This document shows, one piece after another, positions 44,324-53,387 of a stretch of DNA of 64,000 nucleotides. The DNA is from Parachryseolinea silvisoli (GTDB lineage Bacteria > Bacteroidota > Bacteroidia > Cytophagales > Cyclobacteriaceae). The notes below the pieces were generated by a model, which was given only the letters and a program-made list of their open reading frames with translations, had not been told where the DNA came from and ran no database searches. Numbering within the stretch: position 1 is the stretch's first letter; each line of letters begins with the position of its first letter. The translations under genes and the position numbers were made by a program. The stretch spans positions 326,203 through 390,202 of the forward strand of contig NZ_JAIOAO010000006.1 in NCBI RefSeq assembly GCF_021190955.1, in the 5' to 3' direction.

Positions 44324-45475
44324 ATGAAACCAATTCCTTACGGCAGACAACATATAACACTCCAGGACATCGACGCTGTTGTGGAGGCTCTGCAGGCCGA
44401 CTTTCTGACACAGGGGCCGCGCATCAAAGAATTTGAAGACAAGTTTGCCGCCTATGTGGGTGCGCAGTATGCCGTGGCCGTGGCCAACGGTACGGCTGCC
44501 CTGCATCTGTGTACGCTGGCCCTGGATGTAACCCCAGGACAGAAAGTTATTACTACTCCCATCACGTTTGCCGCTTCCGCGAACTGCGTGCGGTATTGTG
44601 GTGGTGACGTTGAGTTTGAAGATATCGACAGCGCCACGGTGTTGCTGGATGTAGAACGTGTACGTCAAAAGCTTGCCGGGGCGCCGCGTGGTACATACCA
44701 GGGCATCATTCCGGTTGACTTTGCCGGGTACCCGGTAGACCTGGAGGCGTTCCGCAAGCTGGCCGACGAATATGGTCTCTGGATCATTGAAGATGCCTGC
44801 CACGCACCCGGTGGATATTTTACAGACAGCAAAGGTGTGAAGCAGATGTGCGGCAACGGCGCCTACGCCGAGCTGGCCATCTTTTCCTTTCACCCGGTAA
44901 AACATATTGCGTGTGGTGAAGGCGGTATGATCACCACCAACGACAAAGAGCTGTACGAAAAATTATTGCTGCTGCGTACACATGGTATTACCAAACGCCC
45001 AGACCTGTTGCATGAGAACCACGGCGACTGGTATTATGAAATGCAGGAACTGGGGTACAACTATCGCATTACGGATATGCAAAGCGCCCTGGGCATGTCC
45101 CAGCTGAGCCGTGCGGACGAAGGGCTGCAGAAACGTCACCAGATTGCACAACGGTATGATGCGGCGTTTAAAAACACCGCCGTGAAGTTTATTACGCCCG
45201 GCGCCGGTACATCGCATGCATACCACTTGTATGTTATCCAGGTGGAAAATCGCAAGGAGCTGTACGACGCGCTGAGGAAACACAACATCTTTGCACAGGT
45301 GCATTACATCCCGGTACACACCATGCCGTATTATCAGGAGCTGGGATATAAGAAAGGCAGCATGCCCAAGGCCGAGAAGTATTACGAGAAGTGCCTGAGC
45401 CTGCCGATGTTCCCTACGCTTACAGATACTGAGCAGCAGTATGTAATCGACACGGTACTACAGTACGCCAAATAG
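44324..45475 (+). CDS. pseC: UDP-4-keto sugar aminotransferase, PseC
   Basis: This 383-residue DegT-type PLP enzyme converts the PseB product to UDP-4-amino-4,6-dideoxy-beta-L-AltNAc. Features: IPYGRQHITLQDIDAV (PseC N-terminus), ANGTAALHLCTLAL, VDFAGYPVDLEAF, and the PLP lysine in FHPVKHIACGEGGM. Its substrates lie in the same operon, 44 bases after the reductase. Length is normal. Confidence 0.93.
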   Translation: MKPIPYGRQHITLQDIDAVVEALQADFLTQGPRIKEFEDKFAAYVGAQYAVAVANGTAALHLCTLALDVTPGQKVITTPITFAASANCVRYCGGDVEFEDIDSATVLLDVERVRQKLAGAPRGTYQGIIPVDFAGYPVDLEAFRKLADEYGLWIIEDACHAPGGYFTDSKGVKQMCGNGAYAELAIFSFHPVKHIACGEGGMITTNDKELYEKLLLLRTHGITKRPDLLHENHGDWYYEMQELGYNYRITDMQSALGMSQLSRADEGLQKRHQIAQRYDAAFKNTAVKFITPGAGTSHAYHLYVIQVENRKELYDALRKHNIFAQVHYIPVHTMPYYQELGYKKGSMPKAEKYYEKCLSLPMFPTLTDTEQQYVIDTVLQYAK

Positions 45476-45520
45476 TATAGCGAGCCAGTCGGGTAGCCGG
45501 CTGCTTTTAACAGCGACAAC

Positions 45521-46279
45521 ATGAAAATAGTAGCGGTAACACAAGCACGGACCAGCTCTACGCGGCTGCCGGCCAAGGTGCTGATGAAGATTGGCAATGA
45601 CACCCTGCTGGAGCTTCACCTGAAGCGTATTCTGAAATCAAAGAAGATCGATCAATTGATAGTGGCGACGACCACTAACCCGGAAGATGTGGCGATTGCC
45701 GACATCGCCAGAGGAATGGGGCTGGAATTTTACCGGGGCGATGTAGACGACGTACTGGACCGGTTCTACCGCGCGGTAGAAACCAAAGACGCCGACTACA
45801 TCGTACGCCTGACATCGGACTGCCCGCTGATTGATGCCGAGCTGATCGACAAGGTTATTCAAAAGGCAATCGACGAGAAGCTCGACTACTGTTCCAACGT
45901 ATTGACGCCGTCTTACCCTGACGGGCAGGACGTAGAGGTATTCCGGTTTGCTGCTTTGAAGAAGGCGTGGACGGAAGCCACCAAGAAGTCGGAGCGCGAG
46001 CATGTGACACCGTATATCTGGGGCAACTCCAGCTATAAGGGTGGCACGCTTTTCCAGTCCGGCAACTTCTCGGAGGGGTATGACTTCGAAGGATTGCGCA
46101 TGACGATTGACGAGCAGCGCGACTTTGACCTGATCGAGCAACTGATCAACCGTGTCGGCACCGGGGAAACCTGGCTGACATATGCCAACTTCCTGACGAA
46201 GAACGACGACATCCGAAATATTAACCAGACTATTACCCGAAACGAGGGTTATACAAAATCTATAAATAACGAGTCATGA
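45521..46279 (+). CDS. SpsF/NeuA-like cytidylyltransferase (PseF-type step)
   Basis: The 252-residue nucleotidyltransferase has VAVTQARTSSTRLPAKVL (NTP-binding QAR.ss.RLP motif of CMP-NeuAc synthetases), FYRGDVDDVLDRFY and VRLTSDCPLID. It matches SpsF proteins and probably activates pseudaminic acid with CTP in place of a classical PseF. Its stop overlaps the next gene (ATGA, 46276-46279). Confidence 0.87.
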   Translation: MKIVAVTQARTSSTRLPAKVLMKIGNDTLLELHLKRILKSKKIDQLIVATTTNPEDVAIADIARGMGLEFYRGDVDDVLDRFYRAVETKDADYIVRLTSDCPLIDAELIDKVIQKAIDEKLDYCSNVLTPSYPDGQDVEVFRFAALKKAWTEATKKSEREHVTPYIWGNSSYKGGTLFQSGNFSEGYDFEGLRMTIDEQRDFDLIEQLINRVGTGETWLTYANFLTKNDDIRNINQTITRNEGYTKSINNES

Positions 46280-47565
46280 GCACGCGCTATAAGAAATCAG
46301 AAGAATACCTGGAACGGGCACTGAAGACGGTCCCCCTGGGCTCACAAACCTTCAGCAAAAGCAAAACCCAACTGCCCCTGAATGTATCGCCCTACTTCGC
46401 TTCGCGTGGTGACGGCGCCTACATGTGGGATGTGGACAACAACCGCTACATCGACTTCGTCAACAGCCTTTGCTCGCTGACGTTGGGGTATAACGATCCG
46501 GATGTTACCCAGGCAGTAACAGAGCAGTTGCAGAAGGGTACCATCTTTTCGGTGGCCCACGAGCTGGAGTTTTTAGTCGCTGAAGAAATCTGCAAAATGG
46601 TTCCTTGCGCCGAGATGGTTCGCTTTGGAAAGAATGGTTCGGATGCCACGGGTGGCGCTATTCGTTTGGCGCGCGCATATACCAAGCGCGATCACGTGCT
46701 GGTGTGTGGCTACCACGGCTGGCAAGACTGGTATATCGGCACCACGACGCGCGACCTGGGTGTGCCCACGTCCACGAAGGAGCTTACACACAAGTTTGCC
46801 TATAACGATATTCAATCCCTGAAGACCAAGCTGGAGGAGTTAAAGGGTCAGGTGGCGGCTGTAATCCTGGAACCGGTGAACGTGTTTCCTCCGGAGAACA
46901 ATTTCCTGCAACAGGTGAAAGAGCTTACGCACCAACATGGCGCCGTGTTGGTTTTTGACGAGACGATTACCGGCTTCCGGTATGCCAACGGCGGTGCGCA
47001 AGAATTCTTTGGCGTGGTGCCCGACCTTGCCACTTTTGGCAAGGGATTGGCTAACGGGTATCCGGTATCGGCCGTTGCCGGTAAGGCCGAGATCATGAAG
47101 CTGATGGAAGATATTTTCTTCTCGTTCACCTTCGGCGGCGAGACGTTATCACTGGCGGCTTCGCTGGCTACGATGAAAAAGCTACAGCGGGAGCCCGTGA
47201 TCGAGACGATGCGCAAGACGGGAGAGGCGATCATTTCGAAGCTGAACGCCCTCATTCAAGAATACAAGCTTGAGCACGTCATGAGTGTGGCGGGTTACCC
47301 GGTATGGTCGTTCCTGATGATCAAGGATACCGAGAAATACACTTCGTGGGAGCTGAAGACGCTCATTCTGCAAGAGATGTTTGCCAACGGTGTATTCTTT
47401 ATCGGTACCCACAACGTGAGCTATGCGCACAGCGCCGACGACGTCGAGTACCTGATGGCTACGTACCGCATTTGCTTTGAGAAGATCAACGAAGCGCTGG
47501 CCAAGGGCAACCTGGCCGAGCAACTGCAGTGTACGCCGCTTAAACCGCTCTTTAAAGTACGCTAG
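46276..47565 (+). CDS. Class III PLP aminotransferase of glycan locus
   Basis: This 429-residue enzyme resembles glutamate-1-semialdehyde aminomutase and spore-coat aminotransferases. Motifs: VPLGSQTFSKSKTQLP, GSDATGGAIRLARAYT, ILEPVNVFPPENNF, VFDETITGFRYANGG, and the PLP lysine in ATFGKGLANGYPV. It is fold-type I and belongs to class III. A second aminotransferase in this block suggests an extra amine on the sugar or a change at another position. It is translationally coupled to the cytidylyltransferase gene. Confidence 0.85.
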   Translation: MSTRYKKSEEYLERALKTVPLGSQTFSKSKTQLPLNVSPYFASRGDGAYMWDVDNNRYIDFVNSLCSLTLGYNDPDVTQAVTEQLQKGTIFSVAHELEFLVAEEICKMVPCAEMVRFGKNGSDATGGAIRLARAYTKRDHVLVCGYHGWQDWYIGTTTRDLGVPTSTKELTHKFAYNDIQSLKTKLEELKGQVAAVILEPVNVFPPENNFLQQVKELTHQHGAVLVFDETITGFRYANGGAQEFFGVVPDLATFGKGLANGYPVSAVAGKAEIMKLMEDIFFSFTFGGETLSLAASLATMKKLQREPVIETMRKTGEAIISKLNALIQEYKLEHVMSVAGYPVWSFLMIKDTEKYTSWELKTLILQEMFANGVFFIGTHNVSYAHSADDVEYLMATYRICFEKINEALAKGNLAEQLQCTPLKPLFKVR

Positions 47566-47567
47566 TC

Positions 47568-49010
47568 TTGAGTCAGCAGACACACATCTACTTCCGCGCA
47601 GACGGCAGCTCGCACATGGGGCTGGGACATATTCACCGGTCGCTGGCCCTGGCCTCGATGGTGGCAGACACTTTTGTCTGCACCTTCGTGACCCGGAATC
47701 CACTGCCCGCGCTGAAGACGATGATTACCGATGTGTGTCAGGATTGTATAGACCTCGGCGATATCGACCCCGCACAAGAGGCAGAGCATATTGCACAAAG
47801 TATTCTTACCAACCAGGACATCGTCGTGCTGGATGGCTATCATTTTGATCTGCCCTACCAGCAAGCCATTGCCCGAACGGGATGTAAGATTGTATGCCTG
47901 GACGATATCCACCGGTATCATTTTCTGGCGCACGCTGTTATTAACCATGCCGGCGGTATTGATTCCTCGTTGTACAGTGCTGAGCCGTACACCCGTTTTT
48001 ACCTGGGCCCGCGTTATACGCTGTTAAAGAAGCCTTTTCTGGAGGCTGCCCGGCACCGGCATGAAACTCCTGCCGGCAATGCTTTGTTTATCTGTTTGGG
48101 TGGCGCTGATCCCGGTAACCAGACGCGGTTTGTCCTGGAGAAATGCCTGCCCCACAACTTTGACGAGTACATCGTAGTAGTAGGTGCTGCCTATCAACAC
48201 AGTGCTTCGTTGCAGGCGTTTGCTGCGCAGCACGGTGCCATCCGGATACTGTCTAACCTGAGTGCCGAGGAGATGGTAACGTATATGCAGCGCTGCCGTA
48301 CGGCGGTATGCTCGCCGAGCGGTGTAGCGTACGAGTATCTGTGCGCGGGCGGTGCGTTGTACTTGCATCAGACAGCCGACAATCAGGACGATCTCTGCAA
48401 CTACCTGCTGCGCGCGTCCCTGGCATTTGTCTTTGCAGACTTTCCAACGGTGCCGGCAACTATCGTTGCTCATGCCATCGTGGAACAGGCTAAGATCTTT
48501 GACGGCCGTTCCAACCAGCGGCTGGCAAAGATTTTCTTGTCGTTGGAGTACGACCTGCACGCCACGTTACGCCGGGCAACGGAAGCGGACGTTGACGTGA
48601 CCTATGCCTGGGCGAACGATCCGGAAACGAGAAGCCAGTCTTTTCAAAGCGATGCGATACCGTATAGCAATCATAAAAACTGGTTCCTGAGAAAGGTCGC
48701 GACGGGCGCTACGTACTACTACATCGTGGTATACAAACAGCAGCCGGTAGCGCAGATACGTTTTGACCTGGCCGAGGGCGAGGCACTCATCAGCTACGGT
48801 ATAGACGCTGCTTATCGCAGCAAGGGGTTGGGTACCTGGGTGCTTCAGCGCGGTATCGAGCAATTCCGAAAGGATCATGCACAGCCGGTGTGCATCATCG
48901 GATATGTAAAAGCTTCGAACGAAAAATCCAACACGATTTTTAGAAACATGGGGTTCACGCAAGTGCCCACGGAAGAGAAATATAAAGACGCATTTAAGTA
49001 TAAACTATAA
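47568..49010 (+). CDS. pseG: Fused PseG hydrolase and PseH acetyltransferase
   Basis: This 480-residue protein joins two steps. Residues 1 to about 335 are the PseG-type UDP-sugar hydrolase: GSSHMGLGHIHRSLALA, DGYHFDLPYQQAIA, CLGGADPGNQT and CSPSGVAYEYLCAG. Residues about 340-480 are a GNAT N-acetyltransferase (LRRATEADVDVTYAWAND, ISYGIDAAYRSKGLGTWVL, NEKSNTIFRNMGF) that fits PseH. The start is TTG at 47568, three bases after the previous stop. Together the domains acetylate the amine and free the 2,4-diacetamido sugar from UDP. Confidence 0.9.
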   Translation: MSQQTHIYFRADGSSHMGLGHIHRSLALASMVADTFVCTFVTRNPLPALKTMITDVCQDCIDLGDIDPAQEAEHIAQSILTNQDIVVLDGYHFDLPYQQAIARTGCKIVCLDDIHRYHFLAHAVINHAGGIDSSLYSAEPYTRFYLGPRYTLLKKPFLEAARHRHETPAGNALFICLGGADPGNQTRFVLEKCLPHNFDEYIVVVGAAYQHSASLQAFAAQHGAIRILSNLSAEEMVTYMQRCRTAVCSPSGVAYEYLCAGGALYLHQTADNQDDLCNYLLRASLAFVFADFPTVPATIVAHAIVEQAKIFDGRSNQRLAKIFLSLEYDLHATLRRATEADVDVTYAWANDPETRSQSFQSDAIPYSNHKNWFLRKVATGATYYYIVVYKQQPVAQIRFDLAEGEALISYGIDAAYRSKGLGTWVLQRGIEQFRKDHAQPVCIIGYVKASNEKSNTIFRNMGFTQVPTEEKYKDAFKYKL

Positions 49011-49015
49011 GCATC

Positions 49016-50059
49016 ATGGAGTTCAAAATAGGCAATCGGGCCATTGGCCATCATCATAAACCGTTTGTGATCGCAGAAATGTCGGGCAACCACAATCAGT
49101 CCATCGACCGGGCATTGGCCATTGTCGACGCCGCAGCCAAAGCGGGTGCCCATGCGATCAAGCTGCAGACGTATACGGCCGATACCATGACGATCAAAGG
49201 CGCCTATACTATTCAGGACAAAAATTCATTGTGGAATGGTAAGGAGCTGCACGATCTGTACAAGCTGGCCTATACACCGTGGGAGTGGCATGAGCAAATC
49301 TTCAAGCGCGCGAACGAGCTCGGCATGATCGCTTTCAGCTCGCCGTTTGATCCCACCGCGGTCGATTTCCTGGAGAGTCTGAATGTGCCCCTGTATAAAG
49401 TCGCTTCGTTTGAAAATACAGATCACCCGTTGCTGAAAAAGATTGCCGCTACCGGCAAGCCCGTAATCATGTCTACCGGTGTGAGCACACTGGCGGACAT
49501 TTATGAGTCGGTACAAGTGTTACGCAACAACGGTTGTAAACATTTAACTCTGCTGAAGTGTACCAGCACGTACCCGTCTACACCTGAAAATACTAACCTG
49601 CTGACGATCCCCGTTCTGCAGCAAATCTTCTCTGACTGTCTGATCGGATTATCGGACCACACCATGGGTGTAGGCGCGTCGGTAGCCTCGGTAGCCCTGG
49701 GCGCACGCGTCATTGAAAAGCACTTTACCCTGCGTCGTGCTGATGGTGGTGTGGACAGTACCTTCTCGCTGGAGCCGGAAGAGCTGCAGTCGTTGGTGGT
49801 AGAAAGCGAGCGTGCCTTCCTGGCAATGGGTCATGTCGAGTTCGGCATCCTGGAGGCCGAGGTCAACAGTAAAAAGTTCAAGCGTTCTATCTACATAGCG
49901 GAAGACATTCGTGCGGGTGAAATTTACTCAGAGAAGAACCTGAAGGTAATCCGCCCCGGCGACGGCCTGGAACCACGGTTCTACGAACGCTTGCTGGGCT
50001 TGCCTGCGAAAAAAGATTTGAAGAAAGGATCACCGTTGATGCTTAACGATATTTTATAA
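49016..50059 (+). CDS. pseI: Pseudaminic acid synthase, PseI
   Basis: The 347-residue NeuB-family enzyme condenses the 6-deoxy-AltdiNAc sugar with phosphoenolpyruvate. It has VIAEMSGNHNQSIDRALAIV, AIKLQTYTADTMT, YKVASFENTDHPLL, LIGLSDHTMGVGASVASVAL, and a C-terminal SAF antifreeze-like domain (about 290-347; IYIAEDIRAGEIYSEKNL). Pse-type EMSGNHNQ distinguishes it from NeuB. It starts five bases after the PseG-PseH gene. Confidence 0.94.
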   Translation: MEFKIGNRAIGHHHKPFVIAEMSGNHNQSIDRALAIVDAAAKAGAHAIKLQTYTADTMTIKGAYTIQDKNSLWNGKELHDLYKLAYTPWEWHEQIFKRANELGMIAFSSPFDPTAVDFLESLNVPLYKVASFENTDHPLLKKIAATGKPVIMSTGVSTLADIYESVQVLRNNGCKHLTLLKCTSTYPSTPENTNLLTIPVLQQIFSDCLIGLSDHTMGVGASVASVALGARVIEKHFTLRRADGGVDSTFSLEPEELQSLVVESERAFLAMGHVEFGILEAEVNSKKFKRSIYIAEDIRAGEIYSEKNLKVIRPGDGLEPRFYERLLGLPAKKDLKKGSPLMLNDIL

Positions 50060-50086
50060 ACCGTTCTATATCCGAAGCGATCGCAC

Positions 50087-51064
50087 ATGAAAGCCTGGCT
50101 GTTTTACCTGAAGTTTATTGTAAAGGGTGGGTATACAAACTCTTTTAAAAAACTAAAATTCGCGGCAACGTCGTGGATTGGGAAAACGGTCAGCATTTAC
50201 TTTGAACCCGGGGGCACGCCGCGTCAAACCATCTCGCTGGGCGAAGGTGTGCGTGTCAGTAATTTTTCTGATCTCACGGTCGGTACGAACGATGCGCTGA
50301 TCCTGAAAGATTACACGACGCTCAACACGCATTGTAAGATCATCGGCGAAGTTACCATTGAACGTTATTGCTTGCTGTCGGCCAACATCTTTATATCGTC
50401 GGGCCAGCACTACGCCACCCGGTTTCCCCATTTGCTGATCCGACAACAGGACGAAAAGATCCTGGGAACAGAAGAAGGACAACGCCAGCATTCAAAACCG
50501 GTGCACATCGAAGAAGATGTTTGGATCGGGTTCGGTGTGTTCATCAAACAGGGCGTTACGGTTGGTCGTGGCGCGGTGATCGGCGCCAACGCCGTTGTGC
50601 TGCACGACGTCGGACCTTACGAAATCGTGGGTGGCAACCCTGCAAAAAAGATAAAGGACAGGTTGGCGTTTAGGCCACCGGTCCATATCCGCGCCGACAT
50701 CGATGAGCACCGCCCGTACTTTTACCGTGGATTTGACCACTATGGTGTACATCGCCAAAATCCTTCGGGCGCACCGGGCATGTTTGCCTTCGAAGAGAGC
50801 ACCGTAGCCATACCGGCCACGCCTACAGGCACCATTCAATGCCGTGGGTTTATTACCGGGGCGCAGGCCATTACGGTTGAGGTTTCGGTTGATGGCCATT
50901 CGGTGGGAACGTATACCCTGCAGGGTGCAACCTTCGACCTAAACGTACATCTGACCGGTCAGGCCCCCTCCGAAGGGAAAATTAATCCCTTTTCTTTTAT
51001 TACTTTTGCGGTTCCTTACGACAAGAGACTTTGTCTCGGTTTCAACAGTATAAAAATTGTTTAA
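50087..51064 (+). CDS. Left-handed beta-helix acyltransferase with C-terminal extension
   Basis: The 325-residue product has a WbbJ/CatB-type hexapeptide acyltransferase domain (residues about 40-200; ISSGQHYATRF carries the catalytic His, then EDVWIGFGVFIKQGVTVGRG). A further 120-residue region of beta structure is added (FAFEESTVAIPATPTGTIQ to LCLGFNSIKIV), which may bind the glycan. It probably O- or N-acylates a sugar of the locus. It is 27 bases after pseI and 5 bases before the PhyH gene. Confidence 0.82.
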   Translation: MKAWLFYLKFIVKGGYTNSFKKLKFAATSWIGKTVSIYFEPGGTPRQTISLGEGVRVSNFSDLTVGTNDALILKDYTTLNTHCKIIGEVTIERYCLLSANIFISSGQHYATRFPHLLIRQQDEKILGTEEGQRQHSKPVHIEEDVWIGFGVFIKQGVTVGRGAVIGANAVVLHDVGPYEIVGGNPAKKIKDRLAFRPPVHIRADIDEHRPYFYRGFDHYGVHRQNPSGAPGMFAFEESTVAIPATPTGTIQCRGFITGAQAITVEVSVDGHSVGTYTLQGATFDLNVHLTGQAPSEGKINPFSFITFAVPYDKRLCLGFNSIKIV

Positions 51065-51069
51065 TCTTT

Positions 51070-52068
51070 ATGGTAGAAAACGTTAAGATAGCGCTCGCCA
51101 ACCTCGTTTTTTGGGCTGGCTATTATTGGTACAAAATTTTTGACAAGACACCTTCGTATTCGTATCAGAGCCTGCGGAAATTGTTTTATACTTCGAATAC
51201 GCAATTCAATAGAAGGCTAAGCGAACGCATTGCCAGGGAAAATCCGGGTTATACTTTAGGCGCTGCCAATGGCGTGCTGGGAAATCTGAGCAACAGCGAC
51301 CTGACAAAAATCAGCCAGCAGATTCATCAGGACGGTTATTACGTATTTCCCACCTTCCTCGACGAAGCCACTATAACTTACCTGACAGAACTTTCTTATC
51401 GCACGAAAGCAAACCTAATCCCGAAACCAAAAGACGGTGGTCCCGGCGAGGATTTCTTCAAACGCGATGCTCCCAGGACGATCAAGTATCAATTTCTTGA
51501 AAAAGACCTTGTACAGGATGCGGTGATCCAGAAGCTCGTCGCCGATCCCAGCATTCTTGCCGTATCTCAATCTTTCCTTGGCTCCAAGCCTGTCCTCGAT
51601 TTGATATCGATGTGGTGGTCAACGGCCTCTGCAAAGGCCTCATCCGAAGTGGCTCAATTATACCACTGGGACATGGAGCGAATCAAGTTTTTGAAATTCT
51701 TCTTCTACCTCACCGATGTCGATACTGAAACAGGACCACATTGCTATGTAAAAGGTTCAAATAATGGATTCCCCGAATCCGTGCGCCGCGATGGCCGCAT
51801 CGAGGATGCCGAAATCACAAAAGCATACCCGGCCGACAAGCTCATCGAGATAACGGGCAAGCGCGGTGCCATCCTTGCCGTAGACACGAGTGGTTTTCAC
51901 AAGGGAAAAAATCTCAGCCGCGCCGACCGGTTACTGCTGCAATTTGAATTTGCCAACAGCCTGTTCGGCATCAACGCAGAGAACTTCGACATCGACAAAC
52001 CTTCTCCTGAGTTTAAGGCTGCTGCCAGCGCTTACCCGTTTGTGTATCAGCGCTACAAGGTGAAATAA
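51070..52068 (+). CDS. Phytanoyl-CoA dioxygenase (PhyH) family protein
   Basis: The 332-residue Fe(II)/2-oxoglutarate-type enzyme has the HxD ligands in YHWDMERIKFLKFF and the distal His in DTSGFHKGKNLSRADRLLLQF, whose Arg would hold 2-oxoglutarate. The ATG at 51070 is preferred over an in-frame start at 51031, which would overlap the previous gene. It may hydroxylate a sugar or lipid of the glycan. Base composition looks somewhat more AT-rich than its neighbours, by eye. Confidence 0.82.
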   Translation: MVENVKIALANLVFWAGYYWYKIFDKTPSYSYQSLRKLFYTSNTQFNRRLSERIARENPGYTLGAANGVLGNLSNSDLTKISQQIHQDGYYVFPTFLDEATITYLTELSYRTKANLIPKPKDGGPGEDFFKRDAPRTIKYQFLEKDLVQDAVIQKLVADPSILAVSQSFLGSKPVLDLISMWWSTASAKASSEVAQLYHWDMERIKFLKFFFYLTDVDTETGPHCYVKGSNNGFPESVRRDGRIEDAEITKAYPADKLIEITGKRGAILAVDTSGFHKGKNLSRADRLLLQFEFANSLFGINAENFDIDKPSPEFKAAASAYPFVYQRYKVK

Positions 52069-52097
52069 GTTTTTGATCGAAACACCTTGTATAGAGC

Positions 52098-53387
52098 ATG
52101 CCTACCATCGCCAATTTTTTAAAGGGTATTTCGTTCGAAAACGTAAAGGGCACGCTGTTCAATTTTGGCTTCCGGGCCGGGGGCATTTTTGCGAAGTTTT
52201 TGCTGGTCGTATATATCAGCAAGGAAATGTCGCTGGAAGCCCTCGGCTTATATAACATCGTTGCTGTAACGGTGGCCTGGTCGGTATACGTGATAGGCTT
52301 TGAATTTTATGCCTATTCTTTGCGACACATCGTTGGTGAATCACCCGATGTGATCTCTCGCCACGTCTTCAATCAGATGGCTTTTCACATTACAGGTTTT
52401 TCCTTCCTGCTGGTATTAAGTCCGTTTCTGGTTGTTCTGGATTTTGTTCCCCTGGTTGTATTGCATTATTTTATTCTGATTACTGTCTTCGATCAAATGT
52501 CGCAGGAGTGCTTTCGCATCTTGATAGCGTTGGAGCGATCACAATTCGCTAACTTCATTTACCTGATCAAGAGTGGCCTGTGGGTATATCCGTTGCTGCT
52601 GTTACCCCTGGTGTTTGGAATAGACATCCATATACATCTCATCCTGGGTGCGTGGCTGGCAGGCACGGTCCTGTCGTTTCTTTTTGGTATGTGGAAGCTG
52701 TGGACATTGCGGCTCTTGAGGTTCCGAAGTGTGCGTCTGGACTGGCCATGGATCAAGCAAGGCATTGTCGTTGCATTTCCTTTTTTGATCATTTCAGTTG
52801 CACAGATCACCATGGATTTCGCCGACCGATATCTGATCGATTATTTTTTGGGCAAGACAGAGGTTGGTGTTTATAGCTTTTATTATGGCATCGCCAGTGT
52901 TCCCACAACGCTGATCACCAGTGTACTTGTGGCGCAATACTATCCACGGGTTATCAACGTATATAAGTTCAATCGGCCGGAAGCTGAAAAGCGTGACGTG
53001 ATCAAACGGTTCCTTTGGCAATGTATCGGCCTGGCCATCATCACCAGCGTTGCAGCGTTGGCGTTGATCAATCTCCTGCTCGACTATGTCAATCGCAAGG
53101 AGCTGTTGGATCAAATCAGTTTGTTCTACCTGATGCTGCTCCAGGTGATCATGTTTGCCGTGCAGGTGGTGGTACAAACTATTCTTTACGCCAAACATTT
53201 CGACCGTGCCCTGCTGTACAGCGCACTGACAGGAGCGGTTGCCAACGTCGTTTTAAATATTTTGCTTATACCGGTCCTGGGGCTCTACGGTGCTACGGTG
53301 TCGACCATCGTTGCCATGCTGCTGATTCTGACCATCCGGACTATTGTCTATTACACACAAAAGAAAACTGATCATGAAGGAATTTGA
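52098..53387 (+). CDS. Wzx-type polysaccharide flippase
   Basis: The 429-residue protein is an oligosaccharide flippase of the PST/MOP family, with about 12 transmembrane helices. It has FNFGFRAGGIFAKFLLVVYI at the N-terminus, MDFADRYLIDYFLGKTEVG in the middle and TGAVANVVLNILLIPVLG near the end. It flips lipid-linked repeat units across the inner membrane. It overlaps the next gene by 14 bases. The locus also has WecA-like and Wzy-like genes, so a Wzx/Wzy pathway is complete in outline. Confidence 0.88.
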   Translation: MPTIANFLKGISFENVKGTLFNFGFRAGGIFAKFLLVVYISKEMSLEALGLYNIVAVTVAWSVYVIGFEFYAYSLRHIVGESPDVISRHVFNQMAFHITGFSFLLVLSPFLVVLDFVPLVVLHYFILITVFDQMSQECFRILIALERSQFANFIYLIKSGLWVYPLLLLPLVFGIDIHIHLILGAWLAGTVLSFLFGMWKLWTLRLLRFRSVRLDWPWIKQGIVVAFPFLIISVAQITMDFADRYLIDYFLGKTEVGVYSFYYGIASVPTTLITSVLVAQYYPRVINVYKFNRPEAEKRDVIKRFLWQCIGLAIITSVAALALINLLLDYVNRKELLDQISLFYLMLLQVIMFAVQVVVQTILYAKHFDRALLYSALTGAVANVVLNILLIPVLGLYGATVSTIVAMLLILTIRTIVYYTQKKTDHEGI

